From assembly GCF_049546785.1 (NCBI RefSeq), contig NZ_JBMWAN010000005.1, forward strand, positions 1 through 64,000: a stretch of DNA of 64,000 bases. The letters are read 5' to 3'. Shown piece after piece: positions 23,927 to 33,015 of this stretch. The notes beneath the pieces were generated by a model, which was not told where the DNA came from, did no database searches, and saw only the letters and a program-made list of their open reading frames with translations. Source of the stretch: Nitrospira_D sp035465795 (lineage in GTDB: Bacteria > Nitrospirota > Nitrospiria > Nitrospirales > Nitrospiraceae). Within the stretch, counting starts at the first letter, position 1, and the number at the start of each line of letters is the position of its first letter. A program made the translations under genes and the position numbers.

Positions 23927-26900
23927 CTAAGATAGCAAAGAGAGGGCCCCTTTGCCTAGCACTTCTTCAACATCCGCCACAAAGTATTCGCTGGGGGTCA
24001 CGCTCAGATTCGGGAGCGGCTGGGTGTCGGCTTCGAGTGTGCCGTTCATCCGGAATGTCAGGGAGATGGCGGTGCCCCCTGGGTAACGCTTGAAGATGTC
24101 GCGGAGTCGCGGCAACTGGTCGCTCACATCAGGCCGGTCGGTGAGCCGGATGTGGACCCGCTTGATCGACTGCGTCTGCACGTCGGCCAGCGGCTCGATC
24201 TTGATCCCGCGCAGCTTGGTGCCCTTGTCCCCCCGGTCGACGGTGCCTGTGAGCCGCACCACCCGTTCCGGGGCAATCAGGTCGCCGGCGGTTTTGAACA
24301 GATCCGGAAAGGCGATGACTTCCGCGGTCCCATGCAAGTCCTCAAGGGTGAGGTAGGCCATCCGGTCGCCCTTCTTCGTGACCATGCTCTTGACCGATGC
24401 GATGATGCCGCAGAGTTTGACCTCTTTCCCGTCCGCCACGTCCCCCAAGGTAGTCGTTGTGGCGGTGGACAGGGCCTTGATCGTGGCTTCATAGCGCGTG
24501 AGCGGATGGGCCGTGATGTAGAAGCCGGTCAGTTCACGCTCGTACTTCAAGCGCTGAGACTGATCCCATTCGGCGATGTTGGGCAGCGGAGGCGTCGCCA
24601 TCGCGGCGGCGTCCTGGCCATGGATCTCTTCGCCGAAAATGCTGGTCTGCCCCAGGTCCCGTTCCCGCTGGGCGGCGGCGCCGTCTTCGACGGCCTGGTC
24701 GAGGACGGCCATGAGCTGCGATCGCTTGGCGCCGGTCGAATCGAAGGCACCCGCCTTGATGAGTCCTTCGAGCGTGCGCTTATTGACTTTGTGCAGGTCC
24801 ACGCGCCGGCAGAAGTCGAAGAACGACGGGAAGGGTCCGGTCTCATTGCGAATGGCGATGATCGATTCGACGGCACCTTCTCCGACATTCTTGATGGCCG
24901 CCAGGCCGAAACGGATCACGCCGTCGACCACGGCGAAATTCTTCTTGCTCGCGTTGATATCGGGACCGAGAACCTTGATGCCGAGGTCGCGGCATTCGGT
25001 GAAGTAGCCGACGATCTTGTCCTGGTTGCCCATGTCGGTCGTCATGAGGGCGGCCATGAACTCGGTCGGGTAGTGGGCCTTCAAGTAGCCGGTATGATAA
25101 CAGACCACGGCATAGGCCGCGGCGTGCGACTTGTTGAACCCGTAGCCGGCAAACTTCTGGATCAGCTCGTAGAGCTTGTCGGCCTTCTTTTCCGCGATCC
25201 CCTTGGTCTTGGCGCCTTCCAGGAACTTGACGCGCAGCTTCTCCATCTCCTCCGGCTTCTTTTTGCCCATGGCCCGGCGGAGAATGTCGGCTTGTCCCAG
25301 TGAGAAGCCCGCCACCTTGTTGGCGATGGCCATGACCTGTTCCTGATAGACGATGACACCATAGGTGTCCTTCAGGATCGGCTCGAGCTCCGGCGTCTCG
25401 TAGGTGATCGGGATCTTGCCCTGCTTGCGTTTGATGAAGTCGGGAATCAGGTCCATGGGACCAGGCCGGTAGAGCGCAATGATGGCGATGATATCTTCGA
25501 ACCGGTCCGGCTTCAGGCCGGTGAGCAGATCGCGCATCCCCGAGCTTTCTAACTGGAACAATCCGGTCGTCTTGCCGGACGCAAGCAGCGCAAAGGTCTT
25601 GGGGTCGTCGAAGGGGACATGATCGACGGCCAGCGGCGGATCGTTCGGATGGCCCTCGTTGATGAGCGCTTCGGCGCGGCGGATCATCGTGAGGGTTTTG
25701 AGGCCCAGGAAGTCGAACTTCACCAGGCCGATTTTCTCCACGTCCCCCATCGAGTATTGGGTCACAATTTCGTCGTTGGCCCCCTTGTAGAGAGGGACGT
25801 GATCGGTGAGGGGGCCTTCTGAAATGACGACGCCGGCGGCATGTGTCGAGGCGTGGCGCGCCAGGCCTTCCAGCGATTGCGCGACTTTCATGAGTTCGGC
25901 GATTCTGGTGTCGGTCTCGACGAGTTCGCGAAGCTTCGGTTCCTGCTCAAGGGCCTGCTGCAAAGTCATGTTCAGCTGATTGGGGATCAGCTTGGCGACT
26001 TTGTCGGCTTCGGCGTAGGGGATCTCCAAGACCCGGCCGACATCGCGGATCGCGGCCTTGGCGCCGAGCGTTCCGAACGTGATGATCTGCGCTACGTGGT
26101 CGGTCCCATACTTCTCGACCACATAGTTGATCACCTCGCCACGGCGATCCATGCAGAAGTCCATGTCGATATCGGGAAGCGACACGCGCTCGGGGTTCAG
26201 GAACCGCTCGAAAAGCAGGGTATAGACCAGCGGATCGAGGTCGGTGATGCGCAACGCATAGGCCACCAGGCTCCCGGCGGCCGAGCCGCGGCCCGGTCCA
26301 ACAGGAATCCCGCGCGAACGGGCAAACCGGATGATGTCCCACACAATCAGAAAGTACCCGGCAAATCCCATGGAGCAGATCACCGTCAGCTCTTCGCGCA
26401 AACGCAGCTCATAGGAAGCGGAGGGAATCTGGCTGGGGCGCTCTTTGAGGCGCGCCTTCAAACCCGCAATCGCCAGTTCCTCGACATACGATTCACGGGT
26501 ATAGCCCTCCGGCACCTTGTATTGGGGCAGATAGGTTTTGTTCAGTGCAAGCTGAAGGTCGCAGTCGTCGGCGATCTTGCAGGTATTGCTCACGGCGCCG
26601 GGAAATTCGGCGAAGGCCGGGGCGATTTCCTCGGTCGATTTCACATAGAGCTGATCGGTGTCGAACTTCATCCGGTTCGGATCGCTGATCGTCTTGCCGG
26701 TCTGGAGGCAGAGCATCAGTTCGTGCGGGCGGGAATCTTCCTTCTTGAGATAGTGGCAGTCGTTCGTGCCGGCCATCGGGATCCCGAGCTTCTTGTGGAT
26801 CTCGATCAGTCCGGCATTGGCGATCCGCTGATGGTCGAGCCCGTTGGCTTGCACTTCGAGATAGAAGTGGTCTTTGCCGAAGATTTCCCGGAACTCCCCC

Positions 26901-27385
26901 GCGACCGCCATCGCGCCATCCATATCCTTCTGGCCGATCAGGTAGGGAATCTCGCCGCTCAAACAGCCTGATAGGGCAATGATCCCTTCGTGGTGCTCCT
27001 TGAGAAGTTCCTTATCTATCCGAGGCTTATAATAGAACCCTTCAAGATATCCTTTACTGACGATCTTGACCAGATTCTGATACCCCGTCAGATTTCGAGC
27101 CAGGAGAATCAGGTGATAGTAATCGTTATGGGCCAGTCCGCTGTCCTTCTTCGCATGGCGGCTGCCCAACGCCATATAGGCTTCACAGCCGATGATCGGC
27201 TTTACCCCGGCGTCTTTGGCCTTTCGATAAAACTCAATCGCGCCGAACATGTTGCCGTGGTCGGTCATGGCCACGGCCGGTTGATTGAACGATTTCACCT
27301 GTTGCACGAGCGGTTCGATCTGATTCGCGCCGTCGAGCAGGCTGAATTGGGTGTGCAGATGGAGATGGACGAAGGACGAAGCCAT
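23927..27385 (-). CDS. dnaE: DNA polymerase III subunit alpha
   Basis: The replicative polymerase has 1,152 residues: N-terminal PHP domain (HLHLHTQFSLLDGAN, TDHGNMFG), polymerase core with the catalytic Asp motif PDIDMDF, the GPGRGSAAGSLVAYAL segment, helix-hairpin-helix and a C-terminal OB domain. It appears complete and full length. The upstream stretch 27386-27556 separates it from the divergent phospholipase D-like gene. A diverged fragment of a second dnaE lies at 12605-12874. Confidence 0.97.
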   Translation of the reverse strand: MASSFVHLHLHTQFSLLDGANQIEPLVQQVKSFNQPAVAMTDHGNMFGAIEFYRKAKDAGVKPIIGCEAYMALGSRHAKKDSGLAHNDYYHLILLARNLTGYQNLVKIVSKGYLEGFYYKPRIDKELLKEHHEGIIALSGCLSGEIPYLIGQKDMDGAMAVAGEFREIFGKDHFYLEVQANGLDHQRIANAGLIEIHKKLGIPMAGTNDCHYLKKEDSRPHELMLCLQTGKTISDPNRMKFDTDQLYVKSTEEIAPAFAEFPGAVSNTCKIADDCDLQLALNKTYLPQYKVPEGYTRESYVEELAIAGLKARLKERPSQIPSASYELRLREELTVICSMGFAGYFLIVWDIIRFARSRGIPVGPGRGSAAGSLVAYALRITDLDPLVYTLLFERFLNPERVSLPDIDMDFCMDRRGEVINYVVEKYGTDHVAQIITFGTLGAKAAIRDVGRVLEIPYAEADKVAKLIPNQLNMTLQQALEQEPKLRELVETDTRIAELMKVAQSLEGLARHASTHAAGVVISEGPLTDHVPLYKGANDEIVTQYSMGDVEKIGLVKFDFLGLKTLTMIRRAEALINEGHPNDPPLAVDHVPFDDPKTFALLASGKTTGLFQLESSGMRDLLTGLKPDRFEDIIAIIALYRPGPMDLIPDFIKRKQGKIPITYETPELEPILKDTYGVIVYQEQVMAIANKVAGFSLGQADILRRAMGKKKPEEMEKLRVKFLEGAKTKGIAEKKADKLYELIQKFAGYGFNKSHAAAYAVVCYHTGYLKAHYPTEFMAALMTTDMGNQDKIVGYFTECRDLGIKVLGPDINASKKNFAVVDGVIRFGLAAIKNVGEGAVESIIAIRNETGPFPSFFDFCRRVDLHKVNKRTLEGLIKAGAFDSTGAKRSQLMAVLDQAVEDGAAAQRERDLGQTSIFGEEIHGQDAAAMATPPLPNIAEWDQSQRLKYERELTGFYITAHPLTRYEATIKALSTATTTTLGDVADGKEVKLCGIIASVKSMVTKKGDRMAYLTLEDLHGTAEVIAFPDLFKTAGDLIAPERVVRLTGTVDRGDKGTKLRGIKIEPLADVQTQSIKRVHIRLTDRPDVSDQLPRLRDIFKRYPGGTAISLTFRMNGTLEADTQPLPNLSVTPSEYFVADVEEVLGKGALSLLS

Positions 27386-27556
27386 GGTCGGATTCTAGGA
27401 GGGCGGGGAAGGGGAAGTCAACGCGAGGAGAACCGCCCTCCGTACGGGCTTGACGGACTTCGCCGATCAGCGGAGAATCCGCGCCACTCGATCGCCTGGC
27501 TGCCGCTCTGGGAAGGTAGACTCGGTACCAGGCGCTCACATCCTGAGGAGGTTGCC

Positions 27557-29272
27557 ATGGCCGGTGAATTTCAGGTCAGCGGCGGGAACGCCGCCGCGCT
27601 CTTCACGCTCACGCTGTATCGCGGTGACGGCATGACCCTTCTCGCGATGAATTGGAAGAAGGGCACGCCGCCGGCGGATTTCGTCGGCTTTGCCATCGAG
27701 TACAAGGAGCCCGCCGGCAGTAAGTTCTTTTCCCTGAAAAACCGCCTGAGTTTTCCCGATGCCGCCGGCAACGTCGATCCCAGGCAATTGTCGACACGAC
27801 TGTCGCCGATCCAAAAGTTTCGGTGGGTGCATTTCCCGCGTAACGCGGAGCTTCCCGGCGAGTTCCTCTATAAAGTGACGCCCGTCTTCATGAACGACCA
27901 GAACGAGTTGAGCTACGGTGAGTCCCAGAAGGCCGCGATCGAACTCCGGCGTGAAACATACCCGGGACAGCTCAACGTCACGTTCACACGCGGCTTTGTC
28001 TCATCTCAGGCTTTCGTGGACCGCTACGAATCCAAAGGATCCATCTCCAAGCTGTTGCCGTCCAGCGCCGACAAAGGGCTGACATTCACTCCGACCCATC
28101 CCCTGACCAAGGACGCGCTGGCCTGGATGGGCTTCGAGGCACGGAGTGCCATTCTTGAGGTGCTCGATCAAGCGGTTGCCGACAAAAAATCCCAGGTTCG
28201 CGTCGTCGCCTATGATCTCAATGAGCCGGAAGTGCTTTCGCGCTTAGTGGCGCTGGGTTCCCGGCTCACAATCATTATTGATGACGAGGGCGATCACGGG
28301 GACCCGCAATCGGCCGAGACACAGGCGGAGACGCGGTTGAAGGCTTCTGCCGGCGCCGCGAACGTCAAGCGGCAACACATGGGCCAACTTCAACACAACA
28401 AGACCATCGTGATCGACGGCCCGATCGTACAGGCGGTCGTCTGCGGCTCGACGAATTTCTCCTGGCGCGGGTTCTACGTGCAATCGAACAATGCCCTGGT
28501 CCTGCGGGGCAAGAAACCCGTCAAGACCTTCCTTGAGGCGTTCGACAACTATTGGGCCTCTGGAAGCCCCGCCACGTTCGGCAAGACAGCCTCCGCAAAA
28601 TTGACCGGTCTCGGATTGAGCGGCATCAACGCCAGGATAGGATTTTCCCCGCACGCCTCCAACAATGCGCTGTTGGCCGCGATCGCCAAAGACATCGGGG
28701 AGAAGACCTCATCGAGCCTGTTTTATTCGCTGGCCTTCCTCTACCAGACACCGGGACCCATCTTGGAGGCCATCAAGAAAGTCACCAATAAGAAGGAGGT
28801 GTTCGTCTACGGGATTTCCGACCGGAAAGTCGGCGGCCTCGCGTTGCAGAAACCCGACGGCAACGTCGCGCCGGTGAGGCCTGCCGAGCTGACGGAGCAC
28901 GTTCCTGAGCCGTTTAAGGCGGAGCCCACAGGCGGCGGTGGCGTCCGCATGCACCACAAATTCGTGGTGATCGATTTCGACAAGCCGACCGCTCGCGTGT
29001 ATCTTGGTTCCTACAACTTTTCCTCAACAGCCGATACCAAGAACGGAGAAAACCTGCTCCTGATCCGCGACCGACGAATCGCCGTGTCCTATATGATCGA
29101 GGCCCTCCGCATCTTCGACCACTATCATTTCAGAGTGGCCCAGCAGGAGGCGGAGAAGGCCAGGAAGAAGCTGGCATTGGCGAGGCCTCCGCGCAAGCCG
29201 GGGGAAAAACCCTGGTGGGACGAAGACTATACGGATGCGAGAAAGATTCGCGATCGGGAACTCTTTGCGTAG
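27557..29272 (+). CDS. phospholipase D-like domain protein
   Basis: ATG 27557 follows GAGGAGG; the open frame extends further back but without a credible start. The 571-residue protein contains two HKD motifs, HNKTIVIDG (near 28395) and HHKFVVIDF (near 28960), each followed by GSTNFS or GSYNFS. This is the two-half active site of the PLD superfamily, which includes nucleases and lipases. The N-terminal 130 residues look like an Ig-like or fibronectin-type beta domain. No signal peptide is evident. It lies just upstream of a type I restriction operon on the same strand, so a defence nuclease is possible. Confidence 0.8.
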   Translation: MAGEFQVSGGNAAALFTLTLYRGDGMTLLAMNWKKGTPPADFVGFAIEYKEPAGSKFFSLKNRLSFPDAAGNVDPRQLSTRLSPIQKFRWVHFPRNAELPGEFLYKVTPVFMNDQNELSYGESQKAAIELRRETYPGQLNVTFTRGFVSSQAFVDRYESKGSISKLLPSSADKGLTFTPTHPLTKDALAWMGFEARSAILEVLDQAVADKKSQVRVVAYDLNEPEVLSRLVALGSRLTIIIDDEGDHGDPQSAETQAETRLKASAGAANVKRQHMGQLQHNKTIVIDGPIVQAVVCGSTNFSWRGFYVQSNNALVLRGKKPVKTFLEAFDNYWASGSPATFGKTASAKLTGLGLSGINARIGFSPHASNNALLAAIAKDIGEKTSSSLFYSLAFLYQTPGPILEAIKKVTNKKEVFVYGISDRKVGGLALQKPDGNVAPVRPAELTEHVPEPFKAEPTGGGGVRMHHKFVVIDFDKPTARVYLGSYNFSSTADTKNGENLLLIRDRRIAVSYMIEALRIFDHYHFRVAQQEAEKARKKLALARPPRKPGEKPWWDEDYTDARKIRDRELFA

Positions 29273-29440
29273 GTGCAGGCTTTCAGAGCAGGGGACTGTC
29301 GTGAGCGAATTATCAGCTGGCTGGTTCTTCCCGGCAACGAAGGATGTGCCAGCGGAAACCCTGGTGATTTCCTCATGTTAACCAGATATCTTCTCTCGCT
29401 AATTGCCCTCGCACGATGACACGACCTGGAGGCGGTCCGC

Positions 29441-30896
29441 ATGTTTGAGCAGGCGTTCAAGAACATCGACGACGTACTCAGAAAAGAGGCCGGGTGCACC
29501 ACCGAGCTGGACTATACCGAGCAGACTTCGTGGCTGTTGTTCCTCAAGTATCTCGATGGACTAGAGCAGGATAAGGCCGACGAAGCCAAGCTGGAGGGCA
29601 AGAAATACAGTTTCATTCTCGACAAAGACTACCGTTGGGAGAGCTGGGCCGCGCCCAAGGGGAAAGACGGCAAGCTCGACCACAATAAGGCCCTGACCGG
29701 CGACGATCTGCGCGATTTCGTCAACCTGAAGCTCTTTCCCTACCTGCACAGCTTCAAGCAGAAGGCCAGCGGGCCGAACACCATCGAGTACAAGATCGGG
29801 GAGATCTTCGGCGAGATTAAGAACAAGATCCAGAGCGGCTACAACCTGCGCGAGATCATTGACCACATCGACGAACTGCGCTTCCGCTCCCAGACCGAGA
29901 AGCACGAGCTGTCGCACCTCTACGAAGCCAAGATCAAGAACATGGGCAACGCCGGGCGCAACGGCGGCGAGTATTACACCCCCCCGCCCGCTCATTCGCG
30001 CCATGGTGCAGGTGGTCAAGCCGAAGCTCGGCGAGAAGATCTACGATGGGGCCTGCGGCTCAGCAGGGTTCTTGTGCGAGGCATTCGACTACTTGAAGTC
30101 CAAGGGTAATCTCACGACGAAAGACCTCACCACACTCCAGACCCGCACCTTCTACGGGAAGGAAAAGAAGTCGCTCGCCTACGTCATGGCGATCATGAAC
30201 ATGATCCTGCACGGTATCGAGGCACCGAACATCATCCACACCAATACGCTGACCGAAAACCTGGCCGACATTCAGGAGAAGGACCGTTACGATGTGGTGT
30301 TGGCCAATCCACCATTCGGCGGCAAGGAGCGGAAGGAAGTGCAGCAGAACTTCCCTATCCGCACCGGCGAGACGGCGTTTCTCTTTCTCCAGCACTTTAT
30401 CAAGATGCTCAAGGCGGGCGCGCGCGGTGGTGTGGTCATCAAGAATACGTTTCTCTCCAATACCGACAACGCCTCCGTGAGCCTGAGAAGGCTGCTGCTG
30501 GAAAGTTGCAATCTGCACACCGTACTCGACTGTCCCGGCGGCACCTTCCAGGGCGCAGGCGTGAAGACTGTGGTGCTGTTCTTCGAGAAGGGTGCGCCGA
30601 CGAGAAAGGTCTGGTTCTACCAGCTCGACCCGGGCCGTAACCTCGGCAAGACTAATCCGCTGAACGATGACGATCTTAAAGAGTTCGTGAAGTTCCAAAA
30701 GGCCTTCGCCGACTCGCCGAAGAGTTGGAGCGTGGAAGCGAAGAACATCGACCAGACGACCTTCGACCTCTCCGTGAAGAACCCGAACGGTGGCGAGGTG
30801 GTGACGCATCGCAGCCCGCAAGAGATCATGGACGAAATCGCCGCGCTGGACGCCGAGAGTGCGGAAGTGCTGGGCAACATCAGAGCGTTGCTATGA
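29441..30896 (+). CDS. hsdM: type I methyltransferase subunit HsdM, frameshifted at a C7 run
   Basis: HsdM is the adenine methyltransferase of type I restriction-modification. The N-terminal helical domain (MFEQAFKNIDDVLRKEAGCT…) reads well to GGEYYTP, then the frame is lost at seven C at 29979-29985. With six C the text would continue RPLIRAMVQVVKPKLGEKIYDGACGSAGF, as found in the next frame. SAM motif DGACGSAGF and catalytic NPPFGG are intact downstream. The repaired product has about 484 residues, normal for the family. The run could be a phase-variable tract, a true mutation, or a read error. hsdS overlaps by ATGA. Confidence 0.88.
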
Positions 30897-32110
30897 AGAA
30901 CGGGTGGGTGGATAAGCGGCTTGATGATCTTGTCGAATCCAACGTGATTGGCTTAACAAAAAGCAGTCGAGAACAAGGCAAAGACAGAGCATGGCCTTAC
31001 GTAAAGATGAACAACATCACGCGCGACAACCGGTTTGATTTCTCAAATTTCACCTCCGTTGATGCCACCGATGAAGAGGTTCGTAAATTAGCACTCAAGG
31101 ATGGCGATTTTCTTTTCAATACAAGGAATAGTGTCGAGTTGGTTGGCAAAAGCTGTCTGTATGAATCAGTTTCTGATGACATCGTGCTATTCAACAACAA
31201 CATCATGCGAATCAGATTCAAGGATGGTATTGAATCTAAATTTGTTTTATACGCTTTTTCATCCAAGGAGGTTGCTGAAAAACTAAACGAGCTTAAAAGC
31301 GGCACAACCAATGTTGCGGCGATCTATTACAAAGACTTGAGGGAGTTGATAATTCCTACCCCCCCGCTTCCCGAGCAGCAACGGATCGTCGGCATCCTCG
31401 ACGAAGCGTTTGAGGGCATCGCCACCGCCACAGCCAACGCCGAAAAGAACCTCCACAACGCCCGCGCCCTTTTCGAAAGCCACCTCCAATCCGTCTTCAC
31501 CCAGCGCGGCAAGGGGTGGGGAGAGAAACGACTAGACCAAGTATGCACTTTTAGCAGTGGTGGTACCCCGTCAAAAAGTAAGCGCAGCTATTGGAGCGGT
31601 AAGATACCTTGGGTTTCTGGACGTGATATGAAATCAACCCAACTGTCCGATTCGCTGTTACACATTTCGCGATCCGCAGTTGACGAGTCCTCAACACGCA
31701 TGGCGCCAGCAGGAGCGCTCCTAATTCTTGTACGCGGTATGGGCCTGGTACATGGTGCTCAAATCGCCGAGCTAATGGTTCCCTGTGCATTCAATCAAGA
31801 CATTAGAGCAATCCATCCTGAGCCAGACCTGATCCCTCGGTATCTCCTTTTCGCGCTACGAGACAGAATCAATTCAAGCGACAACGTCTTGAGTAGCGCG
31901 GCTCACGGAACACTCAAGATAGACTCAGACGAACTAAAGAGGGTGATGATTCCTGTCCCTTCGCGCGGCCATCAACAGAGAGTTGTGGCCACGATTGACT
32001 CCCTTTCAGAAGAAACTCAACGCCTCGAATCCATCTATCAGCAAAAGCTCGCCGCGCTGGACGAGTTGAAGAAGTCGCTGCTGCATCAGGCTTTTAGCGG
32101 AGCACTGTAG
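30893..32110 (+). CDS. hsdS: type I restriction specificity subunit HsdS
   Basis: The 405-residue protein has two target-recognition domains (about 1-150 and 205-345), each followed by a conserved helical spacer: LPEQQRIVGILDEAFEGIATATANAEKNL and HQQRVVATIDSLSEETQRLESIYQQKLAALDELKKSLLHQAFSG. The start ATG at 30893 overlaps the hsdM stop (ATGA). The recognition domains are AT-richer than the spacers, as is usual for exchangeable specificity modules. It sets the DNA target of the HsdM/HsdR complex. Confidence 0.92.
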   Translation: MKNGWVDKRLDDLVESNVIGLTKSSREQGKDRAWPYVKMNNITRDNRFDFSNFTSVDATDEEVRKLALKDGDFLFNTRNSVELVGKSCLYESVSDDIVLFNNNIMRIRFKDGIESKFVLYAFSSKEVAEKLNELKSGTTNVAAIYYKDLRELIIPTPPLPEQQRIVGILDEAFEGIATATANAEKNLHNARALFESHLQSVFTQRGKGWGEKRLDQVCTFSSGGTPSKSKRSYWSGKIPWVSGRDMKSTQLSDSLLHISRSAVDESSTRMAPAGALLILVRGMGLVHGAQIAELMVPCAFNQDIRAIHPEPDLIPRYLLFALRDRINSSDNVLSSAAHGTLKIDSDELKRVMIPVPSRGHQQRVVATIDSLSEETQRLESIYQQKLAALDELKKSLLHQAFSGAL

Positions 32111-32120
32111 GAAAGCGATT

Positions 32121-32990
32121 ATGAACAGCACAGTACCATTTTCTTTGCGCATCTTCGTCGCCGACGGAGACCCCGACGGTTTACGTCTGGTCGAGCGATC
32201 AAACTGGATTGGAAAGGCAGTTGTCTTTCCCCGTGCACTCTACCCCACAGTTCGCAACCGTCCAGAGTTCCAGCAGACAGGGGTGTATCTCCTATTGGGA
32301 CCTCGTACGGATGGAGATGGAGAGATGCTCTACATCGGCGAAGGTGACCCCGTACGTCCGAGGCTTGAGGATCACTACGCGAGGAAAGACTTTTGGACCA
32401 GCGCAGTATTCTTCGTTGCTCCAGCGCATTTGAATAAAGCCCATGTCCAGTACCTTGAGGCACAGTTGGTTCAACGTGCGATGAGAGCGAATCGGATACC
32501 TCTCGATAACGGCAACAAACCAGCGGAGCCAACCCTGTCCGAGGCAGATCGCGCTGACATGGAGGTGTTTCTTCATAACATCCTTGGCATACTTCCGGTG
32601 CTTGGCATTACAGCCTTTGAGCAAACGTCTTTAACCCCAATCAAGGCTAACGGCTTTATTCTGACATGCCAAGGGCGTGGCGTTACAGCTACTGGCAATG
32701 ATACGCCGCAGGGATTTGTTGTTCGACAAGGCTCTTATGCAGCCCATGATGAAGTCCAATCGCTGAAAGAGCACTTTCCTGGCGTAATCAAGTTACGTGC
32801 GGATTTGTTATCGAGAGGTGTCCTGGTTTCAGACGGGAATGCACTGAGGTTCACACAAGACTATACCTTCAGTTCTCCTTCACTCGCCTCAGCGGTTGTG
32901 CTTGGCCGATCATCTAATGGCCGTACAGATTGGAAGGACCCTTCTGGACGGACATTAAAGCAACTCCAAGAAGCGCAAGCAGAGACATGA
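32121..32990 (+). CDS. GIY-YIG nuclease-family protein with DUF4357 domain
   Basis: The 289-residue protein carries a GIY-YIG-like core: GVYLLLGPR (about 54) and MLYIGEGD (about 69), followed by a helix with Arg. The C-terminal DUF4357 is recognisable by GRSSNGRTDWKDPSGRTLKQLQ. It lies between hsdS (10-base gap) and hsdR (25-base gap), which places it within the restriction operon. Proteins of this kind are common passengers in type I operons; a role in restriction is plausible but not shown. Confidence 0.85.
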   Translation: MNSTVPFSLRIFVADGDPDGLRLVERSNWIGKAVVFPRALYPTVRNRPEFQQTGVYLLLGPRTDGDGEMLYIGEGDPVRPRLEDHYARKDFWTSAVFFVAPAHLNKAHVQYLEAQLVQRAMRANRIPLDNGNKPAEPTLSEADRADMEVFLHNILGILPVLGITAFEQTSLTPIKANGFILTCQGRGVTATGNDTPQGFVVRQGSYAAHDEVQSLKEHFPGVIKLRADLLSRGVLVSDGNALRFTQDYTFSSPSLASAVVLGRSSNGRTDWKDPSGRTLKQLQEAQAET

Positions 32991-33015
32991 TCCCATAAAG
33001 CGTTTTAGAAGGTTT

